A stretch of DNA of 64,000 nt, from NCBI GenBank assembly GCA_016706275.1, contig JADJJY010000001.1, forward strand, positions 806,001 to 870,000, in the 5' to 3' direction. Made by a program: the position numbers and the translations under genes. The DNA comes from Chloracidobacterium sp. Its GTDB lineage: Bacteria > Acidobacteriota > Blastocatellia > Pyrinomonadales > Pyrinomonadaceae. The first letter of the stretch is position 1, and every line of letters starts with the position of its first letter. Below the pieces are notes generated by a model. The model was not told where the DNA came from, did not search any database, and saw nothing but the letters and a program-made list of their open reading frames with translations. Positions 8,601 to 16,858 of this stretch are shown here, piece by piece.

Positions 8601-9272
8601 TTAAGCGTTCAGTCCGACGAGCCTCGGGTTTGCTTTCTTTTTCAAAAGCTTTTGCAGTTTGAGGCGTGCCTTGTGCAGTTGCGATTTTGATGTGCCGACT
8701 GAGCAGCCCAGGATGCGGGCGACCTCTTCGTGCTCAAAACCCTCGACGTCGTGCAGCACGAAAACATTCTTGTAACCGTCCGGCAGTTGAGCGATCGCGT
8801 TGTCGATAGCGATCTTGTCGACGATCTGCATCTTCATCGGGTTGCTGGTTCCCGACACGATCTGGTCGGGAGTTTCGCCTTCCTCAGTAGTTTTTTCAAA
8901 CTTCACCGTTCGCTTGCGAAAGTGCATCAGGACTTGGTTGACCGTCATACGGTGCAGCCAGGTCGTGAAAGCCGAATCGCCGCGAAAGCTGCCGATCTTG
9001 CGATAGAGCTGGATAAACACATCCTGCGTCAGGTCTTCAGCCTCGGATGTATTTTGCAGCATCCTCAGACAAACCGAGTAAACCCTGCGGTGATGGCGTC
9101 TATATAGCTCCTCAAAAGCAGCCATGTCGCCGCCAGTCGCCGTCCTGGCCAATTCAAGATCGGCCACCTTGGTAATGTCGTCAAAAGTTCTTGCCACTGC
9201 GAAGCTGACTTCGTCTGCTTCGATACCTTGTTCGCTATGAAAAACCGGAAAATTTAATGTTTCAGTTGTCAT
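8601..9272 (-). CDS. ECF-subfamily RNA polymerase sigma factor
   Basis: A 223-residue sigma factor with only regions 2 and 4. Region 2 contains AFEELYRRHHRRVYSVCLRML and the DLTQDVFIQLYRKIGSFRG stretch for core and -10 binding. Region 4 is the HTH EEVARILGCSVGTSKSQLHKARLKL for -35 recognition. A strong GAGGGGGG ribosome site precedes the ATG. No anti-sigma factor is next to it, which is usual for some Acidobacteriota ECF groups. A sigma54-like TGGCACG-N4-TTGA lies at 9301-9316 on the minus strand, placed as a promoter would be, but the -12 GC is GA. Confidence 0.92.
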   Translation of the reverse strand: MTTETLNFPVFHSEQGIEADEVSFAVARTFDDITKVADLELARTATGGDMAAFEELYRRHHRRVYSVCLRMLQNTSEAEDLTQDVFIQLYRKIGSFRGDSAFTTWLHRMTVNQVLMHFRKRTVKFEKTTEEGETPDQIVSGTSNPMKMQIVDKIAIDNAIAQLPDGYKNVFVLHDVEGFEHEEVARILGCSVGTSKSQLHKARLKLQKLLKKKANPRLVGLNA

Positions 9273-9552
9273 TGTCTTTTCCCCCCTCGGCTATATACCT
9301 TTCAATTGCCGTGCCAGACCGCTCAGAGCAATGTAATTACTGCTCCTTACACGGTTAGAACGGCTTTTCGTTCGATTTTTGCAGGCATACATTTGTTTTC
9401 GCTATTCATCCAAAAATAGATTCGCTAACGCAATAGTGCGCCGCCGCACCAATTGCTACACGTTTTGGTGTAGTGAAAAGTGGCGTGGCCGGGAATGCGA
9501 AAAATGCTAGAATTTACATTCTTGTTTGGCGCCGGGTGAGGGGTGAGTATAG

Positions 9553-10329
9553 ATGTCCATATCATTATTTAGATCTGTTATGAAAGGGCTCGTCTCGGCG
9601 CTGTTTGTTGTCGTTTTTGCCACAAGTGTTTTTCCGCAAGCTACCGCCGCACCTAAATACAAAAGTCAGGAAGTGTCAGAAGTCGATGGCATCCCGGTAC
9701 TGATCAAGCATCTGCCCGATTGGGAATCTCGGCGTGACAAGGTGACGTTCGCGACAAATGCCGCCGAACTGAATGCGGGTCTTGGCGAAAGGCCTATCCT
9801 TAGCCTGATCGATTTTACAGCCGGTACTGAAGCGGCCGCTGCGGATTATGATGCCGGTAAATTGCTGATAATTGAATACACCTCGCCGCAAGGTTCGGTG
9901 GATGCTGATGCCAAATTTACCGAGGCTTTGGCAAATGATCCGCAATCGGGTTCTACAGCCTACCGCCGTATCGGTAATTACAATGCGTTCGTTTTTGATG
10001 CGGCCAATATCTCCGCTGCAAATGCTCTACTCGATCAGGTCAAATACGAAAAGCAGGTCCATTGGCTTGGGGATAACCCTTTTATACTAACGCCGGAGCG
10101 GGCATTTATCTTGACGACCGCAGACATATTCTTCTCAACGGTTCTCGTGATCGTGATGGGCATTGGCTTTGCGATCACGGGCGGACTGATCGTGGGGTTG
10201 GTATATTTTATGCTCAGGAATCGCCGCCGTGCAGCCATGACGGCCTACACCGATGCCGGAGGAATGACGCGCCTCAACCTCGACGGATTTACGCCGGATA
10301 TTGTGCCTGGTCGCCTGTTGGGCGATTAG
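9553..10329 (+). CDS. Exported single-pass membrane protein, unknown function
   Basis: A 258-residue protein I do not recognise. It has a signal peptide ending near VFPQA, an extracytoplasmic domain of about 160 residues, one membrane segment at roughly residues 188-213, then the basic stop-transfer RNRRRAA and a short cytoplasmic tail. GAGGGGTGAG precedes the ATG; an internal ATG 27 bases later is a weaker alternative. It ends one base before the convergent aminotransferase-like gene. No enzyme motif is seen. Confidence 0.6.
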   Translation: MSISLFRSVMKGLVSALFVVVFATSVFPQATAAPKYKSQEVSEVDGIPVLIKHLPDWESRRDKVTFATNAAELNAGLGERPILSLIDFTAGTEAAAADYDAGKLLIIEYTSPQGSVDADAKFTEALANDPQSGSTAYRRIGNYNAFVFDAANISAANALLDQVKYEKQVHWLGDNPFILTPERAFILTTADIFFSTVLVIVMGIGFAITGGLIVGLVYFMLRNRRRAAMTAYTDAGGMTRLNLDGFTPDIVPGRLLGD

Positions 10330-11454
10330 TTACGGCAGTGCCTCGACCAAACGATCAATATCACTCGAATTATTATAAAAATGCGGAGCGATCCGCAGGC
10401 GGTCGCCTCGTGGTGAGACGATGATCTTTTCGGTTTCGAGATGTGACGCGATCTGATTGGATGTCAGGCCGCCGGTGTGTTTGATGCAAACGATCTGCGA
10501 CGCTTCGCCGGGTGTGCGTGAACTGATGATCTCGTAATCTTTCCCCGTCAAACTGCTGCAAAGCTGATCTGTAAGGCCCGCAAGGTGGCGCTCGATATTG
10601 TCGGCACCGGTAGTGTGGAGCAGCGACAGGCTTTGTTCGAGGCCGTAAAAGAGTGCTGCACATCCGGTGCCTGATTCCCACGCGAGGGCCGTCGATCTGA
10701 ACGGCTGCTCACGGTCGGCAAAATCCCAAGGCGTCTCGACGCTGATCCAGCCTACGAGTGTAGGTTCAAGGCGTTCGCGAGCACGGTCCGATAGGTAGAT
10801 CATCCCGCAGCCCTCCGGGGCACAGAGCCATTTGTGGCTCGCTCCACACGCAGCATCGACAAACTGAGCTGGCAGGTCGAACGGGATCGCACCAAAGCCC
10901 TGAATGATATCGACGACGAAAAGCGCATCGACATCACGTGCGGCACGGCCAATGCGTTCGAGATCAGCTCGAAAACCCGACGCGTATTGAACGGCACTGA
11001 TGGCAACGACCTTTGTATTATGATCGATCATTGAGAGCATCTCGTCGATATCGACGCGGCCATCGATCTCGCGGCAGAGTCGAAGCTCGACACCGTATGC
11101 ATCGCGGATCCGCCGCCATGGGTAAAAATTGGCGGGAAATTCTCCTTCGAAGCTAACAATATTGTCGCCCGCCTTCCATTTCAGTCCGTTTGCGATCGAA
11201 GCGACGCCGTCCGAGGTGTTGCGGACGAAGGCGATCTGGTCACTACGAACACTGAGCATCTCGGCGGCGAGATCGCGGCAGCGATCTTTTGTGTCGACCC
11301 AATCTTGGTAATGCAACGATCCATTTACCGCCACATCGGCTAATTGACGCGTCACGGCGTCGAGGGCGGTTGTCGGAATGGGCGAGATGGCGGCGCTATT
11401 CAGATACGTATAATAGGTGGTCGCGGGGAAAAGGGCACGGATCTCATCATTCAT
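10330..11454 (-). CDS. Class V aminotransferase-fold PLP enzyme
   Basis: A 374-residue pyridoxal-phosphate enzyme of the class V fold (cysteine desulfurase, isopenicillin-N epimerase and kynureninase relatives). The PLP lysine is in GASHKWLCAPEG, preceded by the Asp that pairs with the pyridine ring (LFVVDIIQGFG). The N-terminus YLNSAAISPIP matches the substrate-entry motif of this fold. The frame can start from a TTG 36 bases earlier, but the ATG at 11454 is preferred. There is no cysteine-containing loop near residue 325 to mark a true desulfurase, so the substrate is left open. Confidence 0.8.
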   Translation of the reverse strand: MNDEIRALFPATTYYTYLNSAAISPIPTTALDAVTRQLADVAVNGSLHYQDWVDTKDRCRDLAAEMLSVRSDQIAFVRNTSDGVASIANGLKWKAGDNIVSFEGEFPANFYPWRRIRDAYGVELRLCREIDGRVDIDEMLSMIDHNTKVVAISAVQYASGFRADLERIGRAARDVDALFVVDIIQGFGAIPFDLPAQFVDAACGASHKWLCAPEGCGMIYLSDRARERLEPTLVGWISVETPWDFADREQPFRSTALAWESGTGCAALFYGLEQSLSLLHTTGADNIERHLAGLTDQLCSSLTGKDYEIISSRTPGEASQIVCIKHTGGLTSNQIASHLETEKIIVSPRGDRLRIAPHFYNNSSDIDRLVEALP

Positions 11455-11470
11455 AGCTTTCAGATTTCTT

Positions 11471-11499
11471 TTGACAAAGCCCGCCGTCAAAGCGGATTA
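11471..11499 (+). promoter_or_regulatory. Sigma70-type promoter for lepB
   Basis: TTGACA (11471-11476), 17 bases, then GATTAT (11494-11499). It points to signal peptidase I, whose ATG is at 11550, and lies at the 5' end of the divergent aminotransferase gene. Confidence 0.55.
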
Positions 11500-11549
11500 T
11501 TATTGAGGCCGGGCCGAGCACGGAGATTGGTCGCCAAGCAGTTTAGATT

Positions 11550-12269
11550 ATGTTCGATAGAGATAAGAAAAAACAACCTGACGTGGGCTTCGTGTCGGCG
11601 AGTGACGATGGTGATATCGAGGTCACGCGCGTCAAACGCGAATCGCGACAAGGACTGCTTACCGAGGGGCTAAAGCTTTTTCGGGACATTTTTCTCATCA
11701 TCGTAGTCTTTATCCTTTTTGGTGTATTTTTTGTCCAGCCGGTCGTAGTCGAGGGCACATCGATGCTGCCGCAGCTCCATGACGGCGAGCGGCTGCTCGT
11801 TAACAAACTCATCTACTACAAAATTCAGAGCATCAGTTGGGGACATATCGACCGCGGCGACATCGTGGTTTTTTGGTTCCCGAATGATCCCGACAAATCT
11901 TATGTAAAACGCGTAATCGGCTTGCCTGGTGAGACGGTCGAGCTACGAAACGGCAAGGTCTTTATCAACAATATCGAACTGAACGAAGATTATCTCGACA
12001 CCGAACACAACCAGAGCCTGCCAAGCTGGCCGCCGAAAAAGGTTGAGGATCACCATTATTTTGTGATGGGTGACAACCGCGATAACTCGTCTGATTCGCG
12101 TTATTGGGGGCTCGTGCCTGAGAAGTATATTTACGGCAAAGCTTTCTTTCGCTACTGGAAACCGCAAAGCGTTGGCTTTCTCGAACACGGCCAATACAAC
12201 GGCAATGTCCCAACACCGACTCCGACACCCGTCCCCGACGAAGACGACCTCCGCGCCGAAGATCGCTAA
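11550..12269 (+). CDS. lepB: Signal peptidase I
   Basis: A 239-residue membrane-anchored signal peptidase that removes signal peptides from exported proteins. One N-terminal membrane segment (about residues 45-62) is followed by the catalytic Ser in VEGTSMLP and the general-base Lys in YVKRVIGLPGE. The conserved MGDNRDNSSDSRYWG box is present. The tail is Pro/Thr-rich and acidic (TPTPTPVPDEDD) and not part of the fold. An upstream TTGACA/GATTAT promoter serves it; a long inverted repeat separates it from carA. Confidence 0.95.
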   Translation: MFDRDKKKQPDVGFVSASDDGDIEVTRVKRESRQGLLTEGLKLFRDIFLIIVVFILFGVFFVQPVVVEGTSMLPQLHDGERLLVNKLIYYKIQSISWGHIDRGDIVVFWFPNDPDKSYVKRVIGLPGETVELRNGKVFINNIELNEDYLDTEHNQSLPSWPPKKVEDHHYFVMGDNRDNSSDSRYWGLVPEKYIYGKAFFRYWKPQSVGFLEHGQYNGNVPTPTPTPVPDEDDLRAEDR

Positions 12270-12280
12270 AGAATTTTCGT

Positions 12281-12349
12281 CCACAGATAAACACTGATGG
12301 ACACAGATAATTATTTCTCTTATCCGTGTGCATCCGTGCTTATCTGTGG
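12281..12349. repeat. Long imperfect intergenic inverted repeat (lepB-carA)
   Basis: Perfect 10-bp outer arms CCACAGATAA (12281-12290) and TTATCTGTGG (12340-12349) enclose a second, imperfect pair of about 19 bases, so the whole can fold into one long hairpin. It resembles the three other long inverted repeats in this window in size and position between genes. Confidence 0.75.
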
Positions 12350-12390
12350 TTAATTTCTTTCTGCCTTTTGTTTGGGTTAAAATTGAAGCA

Positions 12391-13473
12391 ATGGCAAAGG
12401 CAATATTAGTTCTCGAAGACGGGCGGACGTTCACCGGCGTATCATTTGGTGCCGACGGCGAGGCGTTTGGCGAGATGGTCTTTAACACCTCAATGTCGGG
12501 CTATCAAGAGATCTTGACCGACCCGAGCTACGCCGGACAGATCGTCGCGATGACGTATCCGCTGATCGGCAATTATGGAACGAACGCCGAGGATGTTGAA
12601 TCGCGACGGCCATGGGTCGAGGGTTTTGTCGTTAGGGAAGCTAGCCGCATCGCGTCAAATTTTCGCTCGACAGCGTCGTTGCAGGATTATCTTAAAGAAA
12701 ATAATATCGTCGGTATCGAACACGTCGATACACGGGCATTAGTTCGTCACATTCGTGACAAAGGGGCGATGCGTGCAGGCCTATCGACCACCGATCTTGA
12801 TCCAAGATCCCTGCTCAATAAGATCTTAGCAACGCCTGAAATGCAGGATCGTGAATTGGCAAGCTCGGTCACAGCCACAGACAAATACAATTTTCCGGCA
12901 ACGGCGGACGAGAAATATCATATCGTCGCTTACGATTTTGGCGTTAAAACAAACAGCCTGCGAGAGTTTGCTAAGTTTGGCTGCCGCGTTACGGTCGTGC
13001 CGTCTGAGACGACCGCTGACGAGGTTTTAGCTCTTCGTCCAGACGGGATATTTTTGTCGAACGGCCCCGGCGATCCGGCTTCGATGACATCTGTCGTGAC
13101 GGAGATCAAGAAACTTGCCGCATCGCAAAAGCCTATCTTCGGCATATGTCTCGGGCACCAGTTGATCGGCGAGGCATTTGGCGGTTCGACCTATAAGCTA
13201 AAATTTGGCCATCGCGGCGGCAACCAGCCGATCAAGGACCTGACCACCGGTAAGATCGAGATCACCGCCCATAACCACGGCTTTGCGGTCGATGCGGATA
13301 GCCTGCCAGCGGACGTCGAGGTTACGCACGTCAATCTTAACGATCAGACCGTCGCCGGCCTGCGGCACAAAGCTCTCCCGGTTTTCTCAGTCCAATACCA
13401 TCCTGAATCCGCTCCCGGGCCGCATGACTCTGAGTATCTCTTCGAGCGGTTTATCGATCTAATGGACAAGTAA
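12391..13473 (+). CDS. carA: Carbamoyl-phosphate synthase small subunit
   Basis: A 360-residue glutaminase subunit. It splits glutamine to supply ammonia to CarB for carbamoyl phosphate, the precursor of pyrimidines and arginine. The N-terminal CarA domain carries the NTSMSGYQEILTDPSY signature; the C-terminal class I amidotransferase domain has the nucleophile Cys in GICLGHQ and the His/Glu pair in QYHPE. The ATG at 12391 gives the usual length; a start 63 bases upstream would fall next to the inverted repeat. carB is not in the window. A strong terminator follows. Confidence 0.96.
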   Translation: MAKAILVLEDGRTFTGVSFGADGEAFGEMVFNTSMSGYQEILTDPSYAGQIVAMTYPLIGNYGTNAEDVESRRPWVEGFVVREASRIASNFRSTASLQDYLKENNIVGIEHVDTRALVRHIRDKGAMRAGLSTTDLDPRSLLNKILATPEMQDRELASSVTATDKYNFPATADEKYHIVAYDFGVKTNSLREFAKFGCRVTVVPSETTADEVLALRPDGIFLSNGPGDPASMTSVVTEIKKLAASQKPIFGICLGHQLIGEAFGGSTYKLKFGHRGGNQPIKDLTTGKIEITAHNHGFAVDADSLPADVEVTHVNLNDQTVAGLRHKALPVFSVQYHPESAPGPHDSEYLFERFIDLMDK

Positions 13474-13497
13474 AAAAGCCGCTCGAGGGCGGCTTTT
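13474..13497. terminator. Terminator shared by carA and hppA
   Basis: A perfect 9-bp stem AAAAGCCGC/GCGGCTTTT with a 6-base loop, with A-runs and T-runs on both sides. It can stop transcription from carA (plus) and from the convergent hppA (minus). Confidence 0.85.
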
Positions 13498-13549
13498 AAA
13501 AAGATCCTTATAGGTCTTCAGTTTTTAACGACGACATGCGTCGTAATTC

Positions 13550-15673
13550 CTATCTTGATCCGATCCCGACAATATAAGGAGCGATCACCAAAGAGACGAT
13601 CGACATCAGTTTGATAAGGATGTTCATCGACGGGCCTGATGTATCCTTAAAAGGATCGCCGACGGTGTCGCCGGTGACTGATGCTTTGTGCGGCTCCGAT
13701 CCCTTGTACACCATTTCGCCGTTGATCTCGACGCCCTTTTCAAACGATTTCTTAGCGTTGTCCCATGCACCGCCCGCGTTCGACTGGAAAATGCCCATCA
13801 GCACGCCCGATACCGTAACGCCTGCAAGCAGGCCGCCTAAAACCTCAGGGCCCATTGTGAAGCCAACCAGCACAGGTGTGATCAAAGCGATCGCTCCCGG
13901 CATCATCATTTGACGGATCGATGCATTGGTCGAGATCGCCACGCATTTTTCGTATTCGGGCTTGGCTTTGTATTCCATAATGCCCGGGATCTCTCGGAAC
14001 TGGCGGCGAACCTCTTCGACCATTTCCATCGCTGCTTTACCGACGGCCTGAATGCACAACGCCGAGAAAATGAACGGGATCATGCCACCCACGAAAAGAC
14101 CTGCGAGCACCGGAGCTTTATAAATATCGATCCGATCGATGCCAGCCATTCCGACAAAAGCGGCAAACAATGCAAGCGATGTCAGAGCCGCCGACGCAAT
14201 TGCAAACCCTTTTCCGGTTGCTGCCGTTGTATTGCCGACCGCGTCGAGATTGTCGGTGCGTTCGCGAACTTCGGGAGGCAGTTGGCTCATCTCCGCGATG
14301 CCGCCCGCGTTATCCGCGATCGGGCCAAATGCGTCGATCGCTAATTGCATCGCGGTCGTCGCCATCATTCCGGCAGCCGCGATCGCGACGCCATAAAGTC
14401 CCGCAAAATAATACGAAGCGATGATACCGCCAGCCAGCGTTAGGATCGGGATGACGGTCGATTTCATACCGACGGACAGGCCGGCGATGATGTTGGTTGC
14501 GTGCCCGGTCGACGATTGCCGAATGATCGACATCACGGGCTTTTTGCCCATCGCCGTGTAATATTCGGTAACGAAACTCATAATCGCCCCTACGATCGTT
14601 CCGACCACGATAGCGGCAAAAACGCCGTTTTTGGTAAACGTAGCGTTACGCAACGCGATCTGCCCTTCGGGCAGCATCCACATTACAACAGGATAAGAAG
14701 CGATCACCGTCAATAGCATCGATGACCAGTTGCCAACATTAAGAGCGCTTTGAACGCTCGATTTTTCGTCCTTGATCGTTACCAGTGCGCAGCCGATGAT
14801 CGAAAAGATGATTCCGAGGCCGCAGATGACCATTGGCAATAGGATCGGCGACATGCCGCCAAAATTATCCGTCACCCGGATCTCCTGACCCAAGACCATC
14901 GTTGCAAGGATCGTAGCTACATACGAACCAAAAAGATCTGCACCCATACCGGCGACGTCACCGACGTTGTCGCCGACGTTATCGGCGATAGTTGCGGGGT
15001 TGCGAACGTCGTCCTCGGGAATTCCGGCTTCGACCTTGCCGACCAGATCGGCACCGACATCGGCTGCTTTGGTATAGATACCACCGCCGACACGGGCAAA
15101 CAGTGCGATCGACTCAGCACCGAGCGAGAAACCGGTCAATACTTCGATAGCGGTTTTTACGGTATTTGCACCGAGTCCGGCAAAGATAGCGAGAAACGCG
15201 ATGAACAAACCACCAAGGCCAAGAACCGCCAGACCGGCAACGCCTAATCCCATAACCGTTCCGCCGGTGAACGACACTTTTAGTGCTTGTTTCAAACTGG
15301 TGCGGGCCGCTTGTGTGGTTCGGACGTTGGCTTTGGTCGCGACTTTCATCCCGATGTATCCGGCGGTTGCCGAAAACACTGCGCCGATGATAAACGCGAT
15401 CGAGATGATCCAGCTTGAGTGGATCTCTTTGCCGTTTACCTCGTGGATCGTGCCGGAATAGGCCAATAAGACGGCGGTGAACAAAACAAATATGCTGAGT
15501 ACTTTCCACTCGGCTTTCAAAAATGCCATTGCTCCGTCGGCGATATAACCGGCGAGCTCTTTCATGTTGTCGTCGCCGGCATCCTGTTTGCTAACCCAAG
15601 CCGATTTGATCGCCATCACGACCAAGCCCAAAATCCCTAAGGCGGGAACCATATAGATCACGTAACTGTTCAT
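13550..15673 (-). CDS. hppA: Membrane-bound ion-translocating pyrophosphatase
   Basis: A 707-residue, roughly 16-helix pump that couples hydrolysis of pyrophosphate to ion export. The active-site motifs are present: GGGIYTKAADVGADLVGKVE, the Asp-rich DNVGDNVGDVAGMGADL loop, and the C-terminal DNAKKSFEKG. The segment GNTTAATGKG (around residue 478) has Ala where K+-independent enzymes have Lys and Gly where they have Thr, so this belongs to the K+-dependent subgroup. That subgroup includes both H+ and Na+ pumps, so the ion is not settled here. A good promoter lies at 15740-15768. Confidence 0.95.
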   Translation of the reverse strand: MNSYVIYMVPALGILGLVVMAIKSAWVSKQDAGDDNMKELAGYIADGAMAFLKAEWKVLSIFVLFTAVLLAYSGTIHEVNGKEIHSSWIISIAFIIGAVFSATAGYIGMKVATKANVRTTQAARTSLKQALKVSFTGGTVMGLGVAGLAVLGLGGLFIAFLAIFAGLGANTVKTAIEVLTGFSLGAESIALFARVGGGIYTKAADVGADLVGKVEAGIPEDDVRNPATIADNVGDNVGDVAGMGADLFGSYVATILATMVLGQEIRVTDNFGGMSPILLPMVICGLGIIFSIIGCALVTIKDEKSSVQSALNVGNWSSMLLTVIASYPVVMWMLPEGQIALRNATFTKNGVFAAIVVGTIVGAIMSFVTEYYTAMGKKPVMSIIRQSSTGHATNIIAGLSVGMKSTVIPILTLAGGIIASYYFAGLYGVAIAAAGMMATTAMQLAIDAFGPIADNAGGIAEMSQLPPEVRERTDNLDAVGNTTAATGKGFAIASAALTSLALFAAFVGMAGIDRIDIYKAPVLAGLFVGGMIPFIFSALCIQAVGKAAMEMVEEVRRQFREIPGIMEYKAKPEYEKCVAISTNASIRQMMMPGAIALITPVLVGFTMGPEVLGGLLAGVTVSGVLMGIFQSNAGGAWDNAKKSFEKGVEINGEMVYKGSEPHKASVTGDTVGDPFKDTSGPSMNILIKLMSIVSLVIAPYIVGIGSR

Positions 15674-15739
15674 ATTGTTTTTATTCGATGTTTGCGGCTA
15701 ACACCGCCAAGCATTTCTAGTAGCTTTCCAAAACTATTG

Positions 15740-15768
15740 ATTATCAATTAATTGCTGGCTTTTGACAA
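15740..15768 (-). promoter_or_regulatory. Sigma70-type promoter for hppA
   Basis: On the minus strand TTGTCA (15763-15768), exactly 17 bases, then GATAAT (15740-15745). Each hexamer matches consensus at five of six positions. The transcript would have a leader of about 60 bases before hppA. Confidence 0.7.
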
Positions 15769-15801
15769 ATAACGCGACACTTTTTGCGCTAGAATATCCC
15801 G

Positions 15802-16212
15802 ATGACAACCGGATATTCGGGCACGCCGCTCGCTAAAAAGCTTGGTATTAAAGAGGGCTTTGTCGTGCTGACGATCAACGCCCCTGACAGTTACGACGAT
15901 CTGGTTGCACCGCTCCCTGTGGGTGTGACGGTCATTGATTCAGCGGCAAATGATGTCGATCTTATCCATCTATTTACAAACAGCCGCGATGAGCTTTTTA
16001 GCAAATTGGCGGAATGCTCAAGGATGATAAAGCAAGATGGGTCTGTCTGGGTTTCGTGGTATGAAAAGGCCGCAAAGCTGCCGACCGAGATCACCGAGGA
16101 CACCGTTCGCGAAGCCGCGTTTCCGCTTGGACTGGTCGATATCAAGGTCTGTGCAATTGACGAAAAATGGTCGGGGCTAAAATTGGTTATCCGCAAAGAA
16201 AATCGTATATAA
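15802..16212 (+). CDS. DUF3052 family protein
   Basis: A 136-residue soluble protein matching DUF3052: it begins with TGYSGTPLAKKLGIKEG and later has the GSVWVSWYEKAAKLPTEI segment. Function is unknown. There is no ribosome site; TAGAAT sits six bases upstream of the ATG, so a leaderless message is possible, though no good -35 goes with it. The next gene starts 34 bases on. Confidence 0.7.
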   Translation: MTTGYSGTPLAKKLGIKEGFVVLTINAPDSYDDLVAPLPVGVTVIDSAANDVDLIHLFTNSRDELFSKLAECSRMIKQDGSVWVSWYEKAAKLPTEITEDTVREAAFPLGLVDIKVCAIDEKWSGLKLVIRKENRI

Positions 16213-16246
16213 TACCGTCACAATATCACGCAAGGAGTTTTTTCTG

Positions 16247-16846
16247 ATGCCGACCACTGACCCGCGAATTGACGCTTATATCGAAAAGTCGCCGGATTTT
16301 GCAAAACCGGTTCTGACGCACGTCCGGGCACTTGTGCACGAGGTTTGTCCCGAAGTGACCGAAACGCTCAAGTGGAGCATGCCCAGCTTTGAATACAAGG
16401 GCATTTTGTGCGGATTTGCGTCGTTCAAACAGCATTGTACCTTTGGTTTTTGGAAGCAAAGCCTGATGGAATCAGACGAGTTTTCCGAGACGAAAACCGC
16501 GATGGGCAGCTTTGGCAAGCTTACTTCGCTCGCGGATCTGCCAAAAGACGCCGTGATGAAAAAGCTCATCAAACAGGCGATGAAACTCAACGACGACGGT
16601 GTTAAGGTGACGAAACCTAAGCACGAGAAAAAGGAGCTTGTTGTGCCCGACGCCTTGCTCGAAGCATTGGCAAAAAACGAAAAGGCCGCGGAGACATTCG
16701 ATAATTTTCCTCCGAGCTGTAAACGCGAATACGTCCAGTGGATAACCGAAGCAAAAACCGACGCGACCCGCGACAAGCGGTTGGCGACGACGATGGAATG
16801 GCTGACCGAGGGCAAACGCCGAAATTGGAAATACGAAAACTGTTGA
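16247..16846 (+). CDS. YdeI/OmpD-associated family protein (DUF1801 plus OmdA)
   Basis: A 199-residue soluble protein of two parts. Residues about 15-115 resemble DUF1801 (ETLKWSMPSFEYKG, then FKQHCTFGFWK). Residues about 130-195 are the C-terminal YdeI/OmpD-associated helical domain (LLEALAKNEKAAETFDNFPPS, EYVQWITEAKT). Its biochemical role is not known. AAGGAG precedes the ATG. It lies 12 bases before the HerA-like ATPase gene and may be co-transcribed with it. Confidence 0.75.
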   Translation: MPTTDPRIDAYIEKSPDFAKPVLTHVRALVHEVCPEVTETLKWSMPSFEYKGILCGFASFKQHCTFGFWKQSLMESDEFSETKTAMGSFGKLTSLADLPKDAVMKKLIKQAMKLNDDGVKVTKPKHEKKELVVPDALLEALAKNEKAAETFDNFPPSCKREYVQWITEAKTDATRDKRLATTMEWLTEGKRRNWKYENC

Positions 16847-16858
16847 TAGAACAAAAAT

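Noticed and set aside
12328..12390. Upstream start for carA
   Set aside because: It would put part of the long inverted repeat into the coding region and add a stretch absent from CarA proteins.
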